Assembly (NCBI GenBank): GCA_001898035.1
Contig: MKRX01000001.1
Location: 11,021-48,196, forward strand
Length of the DNA: 37,176 bases
Reading direction: 5' to 3'
Origin: Armatimonadetes bacterium 55-13
GTDB taxonomy: Bacteria; Armatimonadota; Fimbriimonadia; Fimbriimonadales; Fimbriimonadaceae
Position 1 is the stretch's first letter. The number at the start of each line of letters is the position of its first letter. Positions 22,675 through 31,368 of this stretch are shown piece by piece. Under the pieces are notes generated by a model, which ran no database searches, was not told where the DNA came from, and was given only the letters and a program-made list of their open reading frames with translations. A program made the translations under genes and the position numbers.

Positions 22675-23793
22675 ATGAGTAAGCCTATGAATCGAACCTA
22701 TCTTTCGTTTGCGCTCTTGAGCGCTGCACTTGGCGCGCTTCCCGTCTTGGCGTCCGCCGATCCTCAGTATCAGATTCGGTCGATCGACTATGCCGGGGCC
22801 GACTTCGTTTCGGCGACGGCGATCGCAGGGGGATACATTTCTGGCAACGCCTATATGCCGAGCGGTCTGCAAGGGGCGCGCTGGACGGGGGGAAGCCCGT
22901 ATGACCTTATGGGACCGGCTGGTGCTACCGTCTTGGGTGTGTCGAGTATTAATCGGCTTGGCGATGCGGTGGGGACGGCGGGGGGCGGACGTAGCGCGCC
23001 TCAGGGCGTTTTATGGAAGTCCGGGGTGGCAGAATATCTTCCGACCGAGGATGGCGACGCCGATGATACGGAAACCCTTTATGGCTCCCGAGCGATCGGC
23101 ATTAACGACGCCGGGGTGATCGCAGGAAACGCGGAGACCCAGTACGGCACCCAAGGTGTGATCTGGGAGCCAGGCAACATTCGACTTCTCATGAGTCTCG
23201 ATCCCATCGACGAGTATCAGGACTCGGTTGCGATGGCGATTAATGGTTTGGGTCAAGTGGCGGGCGCAGCAGCACAGGGCGCATTTAAGCGAGCAGTCAT
23301 TTGGGAAGGCGACACCATTCGAGTTCTTGGAGGGCTTGGAGACGTTGCGGGAGCAGAGGACATCAACGACTTCGGGAAGTCAGTTGGTTGGACCGCAAAT
23401 AGCGATGGATCCACCAGCGGGTTCTATAACGACGGCACCGACACATTCTTGCTGCCGACCCTGACGGGGATGTTCTATGGAGACGCGAGCGCGATCAATA
23501 ACGATGGGATCATCGTTGGATACTCGGCTCCCGATGGCATTGGCGAGGGCCGGGCGACGATGTGGAAGGACGGAGTTGCTTATGACCTCAACGATTTGCT
23601 TGGTCCCGATGCAGCCGACTGGACCCTGATTGGGGCGACGGGGATCGACGACGACGGCTCGATCATTGGTTATGGCTACTACAACGGCGAAGGTCGAGCG
23701 TTCCTGCTTCGACCGGTTCCAGAACCGGCGAGCATGCTGGCTCTAGCGGGTGGCCTGGCCGCCCTACTGCGACGGCGCAAGCGTTCTGCGTAA
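22675..23793 (+). CDS. HAF-repeat extracellular protein with PEP-CTERM tail
   Basis: 372 residues from ATG 22675, or 368 from ATG 22687, which gives a cleaner signal peptide (RTYLSFALLSAALGALPVLA). The body is a series of HAF-type repeats of 35-50 residues, each with an INxxG turn and a G(V/I)IWE strand: SSINRLGDAVGTAGG, IGINDAGVIAGNAET, MAINGLGQVAGAAAQ, DINDFGKSVGWTANS, AINNDGIIVGYSAPD, GIDDDGSIIGYGYYN. The C-terminus has the sorting signal VPEPASMLALAGGLAALLRR, the PEP-CTERM signal recognised by exosortase, with an Arg-rich end. It should be exported and processed at the envelope. Exosortase is not encoded in the window. The specific role is unknown. Confidence 0.88.
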   Translation: MSKPMNRTYLSFALLSAALGALPVLASADPQYQIRSIDYAGADFVSATAIAGGYISGNAYMPSGLQGARWTGGSPYDLMGPAGATVLGVSSINRLGDAVGTAGGGRSAPQGVLWKSGVAEYLPTEDGDADDTETLYGSRAIGINDAGVIAGNAETQYGTQGVIWEPGNIRLLMSLDPIDEYQDSVAMAINGLGQVAGAAAQGAFKRAVIWEGDTIRVLGGLGDVAGAEDINDFGKSVGWTANSDGSTSGFYNDGTDTFLLPTLTGMFYGDASAINNDGIIVGYSAPDGIGEGRATMWKDGVAYDLNDLLGPDAADWTLIGATGIDDDGSIIGYGYYNGEGRAFLLRPVPEPASMLALAGGLAALLRRRKRSA

Positions 23794-23805
23794 GTCTTAG
23801 GATCG

Positions 23806-23836
23806 TGGCCCCGGTGAGTTTGGCTCATCGGGGCCA
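23806..23836 (+). terminator. Intrinsic terminator, convergent genes
   Basis: Arms 23806-23818 and 23824-23836 form a 13-base stem (one G-T pair) around TTTGG, core GGCCCCGGTGAG, followed by ATTTGTTT. It lies between the convergent PEP-CTERM and PPC-like genes. Confidence 0.8.
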
Positions 23837-23844
23837 ATTTGTTT

Positions 23845-25662
23845 CTAGGAACCTCCAATCGAGGGTGGGGTGTGGAGTTCGAATTTGAAGTGGCGTTCTC
23901 CGGGGGCGCCTCTTAGCCAGAGACGGTGGCGGCCGGAGCGGGTGGGGACGAAGTATTGGACTTCGACCTTATCGAATTGAATTCGTTGGCTGATCAGGAA
24001 TTGGCCGTCGTCGTCGAGAAGGTCGGCTCGGAGGGGGTTCCCGGGTTGGTCGGTCATGAGGACGTAACGTTTGCCTGCCTCTAGGTTGACCGAATACAGG
24101 CCAAAGTTGATGCCGTCTAGCTTGAGTACTTGGGCAGCGCCAAGGGTATAGGGGGCGGGGGTGAGAAGGTCTCGAGCCATGACGAACTCGCCAGAGCCAC
24201 CGTGACCGTCACAGGAGAGGCGGACGATGAAGGTTCCTTCTTCGGGGAAGTAGAGGTCGTCGGCAGATTTGTGCTTGGTTCGATCACAGAGCGAGTTTGC
24301 GAGGTCTCCGGCAAGGGTGAAGATGTCGAGGCGAGTCTGGAAGTGGCTGGCGGATGCCTGGACTCGCATGAGTTCGGATTTGGACGACTTGATGAGGAAA
24401 AGTCGGGAATCCCCGATTTCCAGGGAGTCTTTAACGTCCGCGCCAGGGGTCCAGGTCGGTAGGCCCTCGGTGTTCTTAAAGGTGACTTTTCGGGGCGAAG
24501 AGGCGATTGCACGGATGGCGACGCGGGCCGTCCCTTCGCCGTGATAGACTCGGACGACGTCGTCATCCGAGTCGCAGTTCATCCTGAACCAGAGCCAATT
24601 CGCGGCGTTTCCGTAGGATCGGCCATCGGTTCCGCCGATGTCGGCACCGACTTTCGAAGGGGCGCTGACTTGGGTGAGCAAGGAGCCGCCACCGATGATG
24701 GTGCGGACAATCAGATCGGGCTTGACGGGAAATTCGACGACTTTTAGCTCTCCGGGTTGGAGGTCGAAGGTCTTTTCGAAGGTGGAAGAAGCGGCGATGG
24801 TTTCAACCGGACTGAATTCGGTCTCATAGGTTTGATCTCCGCCTTGGTATTCGCAGTAGAAGTCTCCGTCTTGTTTGGCTTTGAATACGGGAACGCCGTT
24901 TGCGACGCCGATACGCTCGAAGTCTTCGGCTTCGACTCCGGTGGGACCGACGATACGCAGAAAGCCGATGGGATAGGAACCCCTGGGTTGGATCGCCCTT
25001 ACGGTTCGGAGATCGTAGACCGCACCCTTTTTCCCTTGGAGGCGAAAGACAACTCGGTCATAGCTGTTCCGGAGGTCTTGATAGGTCGGTTTCTCATGGC
25101 GCGTCTTTCCGAGGGGAGCGTCATTGGCGATGAACGTACGCATTTTGAGCGTGAATTTCCCGCCGGAGACGGCACGGTAGCTTAGAACTTTGAGCGTGTA
25201 TGTGCCTTCGGCGGGTACTCGGAAGATGAGAAAGGGCGATTGATCGCCGTCGGAACGGTCGTCGTTTTTCTTGAGTTCGTGCTTTTGGTCGTCCTCGATG
25301 GAGAGGGCGGGATCGAAAGCATCACTGGTGGCGGCGGCGAAGACCGTCTCGCCTTTTTTCATTTTGAGCTTGTATTCGACTCGATCGCCCGGGGTGAGGA
25401 TCGCGGTTTTGGTTTCCCAAATCTCATCTTGCTGCTCATCGTCGGGTCGGGCGTTTTTGTCGTCCTTCGAGCGGTTGATCTCGGCGGGGGCTCCCCGACC
25501 GCCGCCCATGCCCCCTCCGCCAAAGCCACCGGGAGCGCCCTGGCCTCCTTGTCCGTAGCCGCCGGCGCTGCCCTGGGCAAAGGTCAGGGGCGTGACGCCG
25601 ACGAGTAGAAGTAGGGATAAAAGCCTTCCGAACCGCAACATGTTGTTACGACGTTGTTGCAT
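23845..25662 (-). CDS. Exported protein with PPC-like beta domains
   Basis: 605 residues with a signal peptide (FGRLLSLLLLVGVTPLTFAQ) and then a Gly-rich linker (GGYGQGGQGAPGGFGGGGMG). The rest is beta-rich and built from several modules like bacterial pre-peptidase C-terminal domains: DRVEYKLKMKKGETVFAAAT, then DPALSIEDDQKHELKKNDDR and FRVPAEGTYTLKVLSYRA is one full copy; ESR-type copies near residues 420-500 (RLFLIKSSKSELMRVQASAS, then LYFPEEGTFIVRLSCDGHGG) and 520-600 (GLYSVNLEAGKRYVLMTDQP, then YFVPTRSGRHRLWLRGAPGE) follow. No peptidase domain is attached. It is probably a surface or periplasmic binding protein. ATG 25641 is an alternative start. Confidence 0.82.
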   Translation of the reverse strand: MQQRRNNMLRFGRLLSLLLLVGVTPLTFAQGSAGGYGQGGQGAPGGFGGGGMGGGRGAPAEINRSKDDKNARPDDEQQDEIWETKTAILTPGDRVEYKLKMKKGETVFAAATSDAFDPALSIEDDQKHELKKNDDRSDGDQSPFLIFRVPAEGTYTLKVLSYRAVSGGKFTLKMRTFIANDAPLGKTRHEKPTYQDLRNSYDRVVFRLQGKKGAVYDLRTVRAIQPRGSYPIGFLRIVGPTGVEAEDFERIGVANGVPVFKAKQDGDFYCEYQGGDQTYETEFSPVETIAASSTFEKTFDLQPGELKVVEFPVKPDLIVRTIIGGGSLLTQVSAPSKVGADIGGTDGRSYGNAANWLWFRMNCDSDDDVVRVYHGEGTARVAIRAIASSPRKVTFKNTEGLPTWTPGADVKDSLEIGDSRLFLIKSSKSELMRVQASASHFQTRLDIFTLAGDLANSLCDRTKHKSADDLYFPEEGTFIVRLSCDGHGGSGEFVMARDLLTPAPYTLGAAQVLKLDGINFGLYSVNLEAGKRYVLMTDQPGNPLRADLLDDDGQFLISQRIQFDKVEVQYFVPTRSGRHRLWLRGAPGERHFKFELHTPPSIGGS

Positions 25663-25750
25663 GTGCTTGGGTTACTGCTTGATGTTACGCGGCAGCGCGC
25701 TTTGCGCAGGACGAGGTATTGGGGCTCTGGTTCTGGGAGCCCCGACGGGG

Positions 25751-28222
25751 TTACTCGTTGACCTTCCACTCCAGGATTCCTCCAGAGTAATTGGGTTGGA
25801 GCTTCACTTTTAGGCGGAGGGTTTTGGTATCGGTGGGGGTGAAGGAAAGGTGGTTGTATTCGTCCACCGTGGTTCGGCTGGAGTTGGCGAGGGTTTGCCA
25901 GGTGTTGCCCACTTTGGCCTCGACCGACCATGAGGCGGGGATGCGGCATTCGCCGTGGCCGGTGTCATCGAACCAATAGACGGAGACGCCTTTGACCTTT
26001 TTGGGAGTGGTGAAGTTGTATTCGATCCACTCTTCGGAACCCTTTCTGGGCCACCAGGTGAAGCGGTTGACGCTTTCGTCGCTGCTGGACTTGGGCTCCA
26101 TTTGGTCACAGGGGGCAAAAATGTCATCGCTTTCGAAGACATGGGACGCTTTTGGGTTATAGGGGAGCGGCTCGGGAGGAGCGGCCCAGGTTTTGCCGGT
26201 TTCGCTAAGCCAAGGAAACGCACTGATGCGGAGGCGAGCGGCGCCCATAGGGACGAGGGTGATGGATTCGAGCGGCTTCGTGCTCTTAACGGGGCCGTTT
26301 TGGAGTACCGAGACAAGTCCGGTGCGGTCGATCTTCCACTGAGGCAGGATCTTGCCTTTGGCTCTGATCTCGATGGGGACCTCAGAAAGAGTGAATGGGA
26401 AATTGGACTTGGGCCACGCCTTTCGCTTGATCTCCAGGGAGGCTCCGGGGTTGGCGGGGTCGACTTTGAGGGCGTAATTCCAAGGTGTAGTGGGCGTTAG
26501 CTCGTAGGCGGGCCACTTGTTCTTATCGATCTTGTCGTTCCAGCCCGAATCGGAAAGAGCGGTGGCGGCGGGGTCGGCCTTGACGACTTTCTCTCCGATT
26601 TTGAGGGAGAAAGTGAGGGGGCCGTAATCGACACTGACACTGTCATGGCGATCGGTCCAGGTATCGACCTTGAGGGCCATGGGAAGTTTGAGCGCAATCT
26701 GATCGCCCTTCTTCCAGGTTCGAGACAACTTAACGAACGCACCGTTTCCGGCAAGAACGACTTGCTTGCCATTCAGGTTCAATTCCGGTCGTTTGCACCA
26801 TGCTGGGATACGTAGGTACAGAGGGAACTGGGTGGGTGAGGCGACCTTTACTTCGAAGCGCAGGGTTTCCTCGAATGGGTAGTTCGTCGTCTCCGTGATC
26901 GTTGCTTGGGTTCCGTTGCCGACTTTGGCGCTGACTTCACCGGCGCTATAGATGGTTGCGGCGAGACCGTTGTCGTTCGTGGCCATCCATAGGTTTTCGG
27001 TGAAGAACGGCCATCCATGGCTATGATTGTGCTGACAGCAGCGGTGGCTGAGCGGGTTCATCATGGTCATGGGACCGCCATTTTGGTAGCCGGGGGCATG
27101 GTTGTATCGATCCGAGGTGACCATATTGGGGCTGGTCAGGTAGCGAAGCGCCTTGAAATCCGGCATAACGGCAGCGGGATAGGTGTTGAAGGCGACGTTT
27201 TCGCAGTGGTCCGCCCATTTGATGTCGCCGGTGATAGCGAGGAGTTCCTCGTCGGAGAGCATCTGTTCGACGATGCCGCATGTTTCTATGGCTTGGCGGG
27301 GGTCATTTTTGCCAGGACGAGCGTTCTCGTCGGCGCCGTACATACCGCCGGGGACTTCGCCGTAGAGTTTGCGCATAGTAGCGAAATTGTCGTAGGCGGC
27401 TTTGACGTCCGATTTGTCCTTGGTTTGCTGGGAGTAAATGGCAGGTTCATCGAAGCTTTGGGCGACGTTGACGTTGTGCCAGTCCGGTAGGGTGCCTTTC
27501 ATTGACCAGTCGGCCGTGCTGGCGTGGTTCTTTTTGGCTAAATCCAGGAGGAACGCGTCTCCGGTACGGTTATAGAGCCAGTAAATGCTGGCGAGGTTAT
27601 CTCCACCTCGGATGTGTTGCCAGTATTCGGTCAGGAACTCATTGTCCGGGAGGGCGAGCTGATACCGGAAGTACTTTGTCATCAGGTCGATGACTCTTTG
27701 GTCGTGCGAATACTCATAGTAAGACTGCAGGCAATTCAGCATCAGCATGTTCGCCCAGTAGTCTCGTAGGCCATTCTTGAATCGCAGGTCAGGGCCGAAA
27801 TCTCCGTTTGGACGTTGGCTATGGAGAGCGGCTTCGATCCAGACTTTGGATTCTTTGATCATCGTCTTGTCTTCAAGTAGATAGCTGAGAGCGCCGTAAC
27901 CCTTGAGCCAGTAAGGAACCTCTTCCCAGCCCCATTTGCCCTTGCCATCCTTCGCGAGCCATGCGTTGCCATCCTTCTGGAGCCACGCGCTGATTTCTGT
28001 CAGGTGCCCCGTCATGCCGTTCTTTTGTCGCTTGAGATACTCCTGAAGCCAGCCCTTGGCGCGGACGGAGCCAACGGGAAGCTTAATGAGGGGCGTGCGG
28101 GCGAGAGGGGCTCGGTTGCCGACGTAGAACTTATTTGCCTGATTGGTGGGCAGGCTGTCGACACGCTCCGCGCGAGCCGTCTGCGACATTGCGGTGAGGA
28201 TAAGGACACTTAGCATGGGCAT
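25751..28222 (-). CDS. GH127-type (DUF1680) glycoside hydrolase
   Basis: 823 residues with a short signal-like start (MLSVLILTAMSQTARA). The (alpha/alpha)6 barrel of the GH127 beta-L-arabinofuranosidase family is recognised by GWLQEYLKRQKNGMTGHL, WWE-like GWEEVPYWLKGYGALSY, RDYWANMLMLNCLQSYYEY and the Zn/catalytic motifs. Glu313 and Cys315 (ETCGIVEQM) with Cys395-Cys396 (HRCCQHNH) fit the Glu-Cys-Cys-Cys zinc site and Cys nucleophile of HypBA1; Glu299 in GADENARPG is the candidate acid/base. Beta domains follow, and the last 130 residues (KGSEEWIEYNFTTPKKVKGV) look like a F5/8C-like carbohydrate-binding sandwich. It probably releases L-arabinofuranose or a related sugar from glycans. A LacI-family regulator is divergent. 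Confidence 0.88.
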   Translation of the reverse strand: MPMLSVLILTAMSQTARAERVDSLPTNQANKFYVGNRAPLARTPLIKLPVGSVRAKGWLQEYLKRQKNGMTGHLTEISAWLQKDGNAWLAKDGKGKWGWEEVPYWLKGYGALSYLLEDKTMIKESKVWIEAALHSQRPNGDFGPDLRFKNGLRDYWANMLMLNCLQSYYEYSHDQRVIDLMTKYFRYQLALPDNEFLTEYWQHIRGGDNLASIYWLYNRTGDAFLLDLAKKNHASTADWSMKGTLPDWHNVNVAQSFDEPAIYSQQTKDKSDVKAAYDNFATMRKLYGEVPGGMYGADENARPGKNDPRQAIETCGIVEQMLSDEELLAITGDIKWADHCENVAFNTYPAAVMPDFKALRYLTSPNMVTSDRYNHAPGYQNGGPMTMMNPLSHRCCQHNHSHGWPFFTENLWMATNDNGLAATIYSAGEVSAKVGNGTQATITETTNYPFEETLRFEVKVASPTQFPLYLRIPAWCKRPELNLNGKQVVLAGNGAFVKLSRTWKKGDQIALKLPMALKVDTWTDRHDSVSVDYGPLTFSLKIGEKVVKADPAATALSDSGWNDKIDKNKWPAYELTPTTPWNYALKVDPANPGASLEIKRKAWPKSNFPFTLSEVPIEIRAKGKILPQWKIDRTGLVSVLQNGPVKSTKPLESITLVPMGAARLRISAFPWLSETGKTWAAPPEPLPYNPKASHVFESDDIFAPCDQMEPKSSSDESVNRFTWWPRKGSEEWIEYNFTTPKKVKGVSVYWFDDTGHGECRIPASWSVEAKVGNTWQTLANSSRTTVDEYNHLSFTPTDTKTLRLKVKLQPNYSGGILEWKVNE

Positions 28223-28410
28223 TCTTTCTTACGCCGGAGTATGGCGCGATTTGAATTTACAGCGGGAGTTTGACGGACCGGCGACTCGGTTTTGATTTGG
28301 CGAATGGGAAATGGTCAACATCTGGGGTTTATGCACCAGAGAATGGGAGGCACAAAGGTCTTGCTGAGGCATTCGGGGGCCGTGATATTCTCTCACGGGG
28401 TGTTTTTTTT

Positions 28411-29436
28411 ATGGGTCTTAGTGAACGAAGTAAGCGAGCAACGCTCGCCGATGTTGCGCGTGAAGCAGGGGTCTCCATCCAGACGGCCTCTCATGTTTTG
28501 TCGGGAACCGAGACGGCTCGGGTAGCGGAGGCGACTCGCGTCAGGGTTAAGGAGGCGGCGGCCAAGGTTCGATATCAGCCAAACATGGTGGCGCAAGCAA
28601 TGCGGTATGGCAAGACCAACGTGGTTTCTATTTGGATGCCGTTGGATCGTCCCATTTTGACGTATCTGCGCTATCTCCACATGTTTCAGGAGTTGAGCGA
28701 GCAGGAGGGATATCAGATCATGGTGATGGGTCTGAATACGAAATCGGCGCTCACCAATGAGGGCGAGATTCCTCGAATGTGGCCAGTCGATGGCATTATT
28801 TCCGTCGATGCGGGAAAGGCGATCGGACTCTTGCGGGAAGATCCTCAATACGATTCGATTCCGGCAGTGGTGTTAGGCTACGAGTCTTATAAGAATACAG
28901 ACTCGGTGGCCTGGGACCTCTTGGGAGCAGCTCGGGAAGCGGTACGGAGAATGATCCGCGCGGGGCGGAAAGAGATCGCATTCGTTGCGCCGCAGCGGAT
29001 ATTGGACGACTTTCCGAATGAGCGCCGGAGACGGGGTTATAACGAGGCGATGGAGGAGGCGGGATTGAAGCCTCGTTACATTGGAATCGCCCAGGATACA
29101 AGTGAAGTGGCCGAGCTAGGCGTCTTGGCAGACTTTGAGAAAAATGGAGTTCCCCAGGGAGTCTTAGCGTTTACGGACGCGGTTTCGATCGGGGTTGCAC
29201 GAGCCGCATTGCACCTGAAGCGGAGGATTCCCGATGATTGCCAGATTTGGGGGTTGGGCGATTATCCAGAATCAGCGGACTTTCGCATTCCACTCTCCAC
29301 CATTCGCCCGCCGCGGGAGAAGATCGTGAACCAAGCTTGGAAATGGTTAGGGGAGCGGATGGACAATATTGCCTTGGAGCCTCGATTCGTTGAGTATGAG
29401 ATGGAGTTGATCGAGCGCGAGTCAACTCGCACCTGA
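28411..29436 (+). CDS. LacI-family transcriptional regulator
   Basis: 341 residues from ATG 28411, chosen because the helix-turn-helix starts soon after (ATLADVAREAGVSIQTASHV, then LSGTETARVAEATR); the in-frame extension to 28270 has no similarity. The hinge RVKEAAAKVRYQPNMVAQAM is followed by a periplasmic-binding-protein fold with PVDGIISVDAGKAIGLLRED, IPAVVLGYESYKNTDSVAWD, KEIAFVAPQRILDDFPNERR, VLAFTDAVSIGVARAALHLK and IWGLGDYPESADFRIPLSTI. It is divergent from the GH127 gene and precedes a PEP-CTERM gene whose promoter contains a LacI-type palindrome. Sugar-responsive repression of one or both is probable. Confidence 0.92.
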   Translation: MGLSERSKRATLADVAREAGVSIQTASHVLSGTETARVAEATRVRVKEAAAKVRYQPNMVAQAMRYGKTNVVSIWMPLDRPILTYLRYLHMFQELSEQEGYQIMVMGLNTKSALTNEGEIPRMWPVDGIISVDAGKAIGLLREDPQYDSIPAVVLGYESYKNTDSVAWDLLGAAREAVRRMIRAGRKEIAFVAPQRILDDFPNERRRRGYNEAMEEAGLKPRYIGIAQDTSEVAELGVLADFEKNGVPQGVLAFTDAVSIGVARAALHLKRRIPDDCQIWGLGDYPESADFRIPLSTIRPPREKIVNQAWKWLGERMDNIALEPRFVEYEMELIERESTRT

Positions 29437-29488
29437 GCAGCCCCCCAGCCTGCAAATTTGCCTGAAAATGTCGCAATTTTCTTTTTAT

Positions 29489-29519
29489 TTGACGTTGCCG
29501 TAACGTTATGGCATACAAT
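29489..29519 (+). promoter_or_regulatory. Promoter with LacI-type operator
   Basis: TTGACG (29489-29494) and TACAAT (29514-29519) flank a 19-base spacer almost filled by the 18-base palindrome TGCCGTAAC|GTTATGGCA (29496-29513), which has one mismatched pair and the central CG typical of LacI-family operators. The LacI-type gene ends 52 bases upstream, so repression of the PEP-CTERM gene by it is likely. Confidence 0.6.
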
Positions 29520-29556
29520 TCTCTCGCGAATCGATAGGAGTTTGTGGGAAGAGACT

Positions 29557-30660
29557 ATGAAGAGAATTTTGTTTGTAGGGCTTGGGCTTTGCGCCTTCGG
29601 AAGCGCCTTTGCCGATTGGACTTTTCACCGGATCGACTTGGATAATGCGTATGCCACCGACCTAACGCCAGATGGGAAATATGCGGCAGTTCAGGCGGGT
29701 ACCAACGTCTATCGATGGTCGGAAGCGTTAGGACTGGAAGGGATCGGAGGATCCATTTCCGGCGGGCAGGCTTACATCAGCGCCGACGGTCAACGGATAG
29801 CGGCGGAGTCTTTGGATGGCGCTGGAAAGCGACACGCGAGTTATTACGATTTTGGGGCTGGGACTTGGACGGTCATGCCCCAGCCTGCCGGTTTTTCAAC
29901 GACCGGATCGGGGAGCAACCTCAGCACGATGTGGGGCATGGACGATTCTGGGAACTATTTGGCGACAGCGGTTTACAACACGGGCCTCAAGTATCGACCT
30001 GTTGTCTACGATATCGCCAATGGCACTTACTCTTATTCATCCACCATGGCGGAAGGAACGACCACCGCACACGCTCGGCCCAACAATCTTTCAGGCGATG
30101 GATTGACGATGGTGGGCTGGGATTCCAGTTCTTCGACCCGGCGGGCGGCAGTATGGCGAAGCGGCGCAGAAATTTACTACGATGGGGATGCACCGAGTGA
30201 GATCAACGCAACGAACACCCATGGCACCCGCTACTTCGGCGTGCGTTCAAACCTTCCCACAGTTTGGGACAACGACTTCAACATCACGACCTTATCCCTG
30301 CCCACGGGCTTCAATCGCGGCGCGGTCGCTTCAGGTTCCGACGACGGTTCTATCTTGGTTGGTTACGCTCAAGTTGGTACAAGCACGGGGTCTCGACGTT
30401 CGGTTATTTGGATCGACGGCGAGGTGAAGTTGATGAGCGATTGGGCGCTCGAGGAGGGCGTGGATATTCAGGATTACGTTCTCTACACCGGCATCAACAT
30501 CACTGCCGATGGACAATCGATTTCAGGCTGGGGGGCCGTTGGCAACAAGATTCGATCCTTTATTATCACCAGTCCCCATCCGGTACCGGAACCCGCGAGC
30601 ATGTTTGCGATGGGAGCAGGGTTAGTCGGCGTTTTTGCCCGGCGGCGCAGGAAGAATTAA
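29557..30660 (+). CDS. HAF-like repeat protein with PEP-CTERM tail
   Basis: 367 residues from ATG 29557; a longer frame from 29458 would include the promoter and is rejected. The signal peptide is MKRILFVGLGLCAFGSAFA. Repeats similar to those of the 22675 protein follow: ATDLTPDGKYAAVQAG, YISADGQRIAAES, WGMDDSGNYLATAV, NNLSGDGLTMVGWDS, SGSDDGSILVGYAQV and NITADGQSISGWGAV. The C-terminus VPEPASMFAMGAGLVGVFAR ends in an Arg-rich stretch, an exosortase signal. It is expressed from a promoter with a LacI-type operator, so its production may follow sugar supply. A terminator follows 27 bases later. Confidence 0.88.
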   Translation: MKRILFVGLGLCAFGSAFADWTFHRIDLDNAYATDLTPDGKYAAVQAGTNVYRWSEALGLEGIGGSISGGQAYISADGQRIAAESLDGAGKRHASYYDFGAGTWTVMPQPAGFSTTGSGSNLSTMWGMDDSGNYLATAVYNTGLKYRPVVYDIANGTYSYSSTMAEGTTTAHARPNNLSGDGLTMVGWDSSSSTRRAAVWRSGAEIYYDGDAPSEINATNTHGTRYFGVRSNLPTVWDNDFNITTLSLPTGFNRGAVASGSDDGSILVGYAQVGTSTGSRRSVIWIDGEVKLMSDWALEEGVDIQDYVLYTGINITADGQSISGWGAVGNKIRSFIITSPHPVPEPASMFAMGAGLVGVFARRRRKN

Positions 30661-30687
30661 AAGCTCTCTCAAGAGAATGAAGCAATG

Positions 30688-30720
30688 GCCTCGCCGCATC
30701 AGTCGGCGGGGCATTTTTTT
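30688..30720 (+). terminator. Intrinsic terminator
   Basis: Stem GCCTCGCCG (30688-30696) with CGGCGGGGC (30704-30712), one G-T pair, loop CATCAGT, followed by ATTTTTTT. It touches the end of the convergent phosphatase gene. Confidence 0.88.
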
Positions 30721-31204
30721 AGAGCTTGACGAATTGATCCAGCCAGTCGATCTGTTGCGATGTATCGGGAACCTGAATTCCCCTCGCTCTCGAAATTGCC
30801 GGGTAGATATCGCGATGCGAGATGCCAAGTTGGTGAAGCGTGCAAGCGGCGATAAGACTGGCACGGCCGATACCAGCCCGGCAGTGGACGCCAACCGAAG
30901 TTCCCGCGCGCAGTTGGGCGGTGATCTCTTGGACGAGGGCAATGGTTTCCTTGACAGATGTTGGGACTCCACGATCTGTGATGGGGAAATGGATAAAGTC
31001 TCCTCCCATTTCGGCCCACAGGCGCCCCTCTGATTTTAGGCCAAGGTCTTTGACTTCATCGTGAGCGAGAAGGCAGACGATCGTTTCCAGTCCTTCTAGA
31101 CGCCAATACTGCAGATCCTGGCCTAGGCGATCCCCCGAGTGAGGACGAGGCATGGTAGCCAGCCGGTGTGGATTAGCTTCTGGGATCCAGTGGAGGGAAG
31201 TCAT
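30719..31204 (-). CDS. Cys-dependent (dual-specificity type) phosphatase
   Basis: 161 residues from ATG 31204; an in-frame extension to 31264 starts inside repeat sequence and is rejected. The active-site loop HCRAGIGRAS carries Cys108 and Arg114 of the HCX5R motif, and Asp77 in FPITDRGVP is the probable general acid. The fold start (WIPEANPHRLATMPRPHSGD) and IVCLLAHDEV fit the small bacterial protein-tyrosine/dual-specificity type enzymes that remove phosphate from proteins, inositides or nucleotides. No SD is seen. The next gene upstream is transcribed away across a repeat tract. Substrate not known. Confidence 0.87.
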   Translation of the reverse strand: MTSLHWIPEANPHRLATMPRPHSGDRLGQDLQYWRLEGLETIVCLLAHDEVKDLGLKSEGRLWAEMGGDFIHFPITDRGVPTSVKETIALVQEITAQLRAGTSVGVHCRAGIGRASLIAACTLHQLGISHRDIYPAISRARGIQVPDTSQQIDWLDQFVKL

Positions 31205-31245
31205 TTTGGGGAAGGGACTGCGCCGCTTTGCGGCTTCGCGGCAGC

Positions 31246-31307
31246 GACGAGGGACAAGGGACAAGGGACGAGGGACGAGGTGTTAGGTGTTAGGGTCGCT
31301 TCGCGAC
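31246..31307 (+). repeat. Heptanucleotide tandem repeats plus small hairpin
   Basis: Seven head-to-tail 7-base units at 31246-31294: GACGAGG, GACAAGG twice, GACGAGG twice, TGTTAGG twice. A hairpin GTCGC-TTC-GCGAC follows at 31295-31307. This recalls the short tandem heptamer repeats (STRR) of cyanobacteria and other bacteria. It lies in the gap between the phosphatase and asparaginase genes. Confidence 0.85.
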
Positions 31308-31368
31308 GTGGGCGTTGGGTGAGTATTTGCTACCGGTGCTCTTCGGTGGCGGCTCATAATTTTGGGCG

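Noticed and set aside
28270-28410. 47-residue N-terminal extension of the LacI regulator
   Set aside because: No similarity and it precedes a standard LacI helix-turn-helix start.
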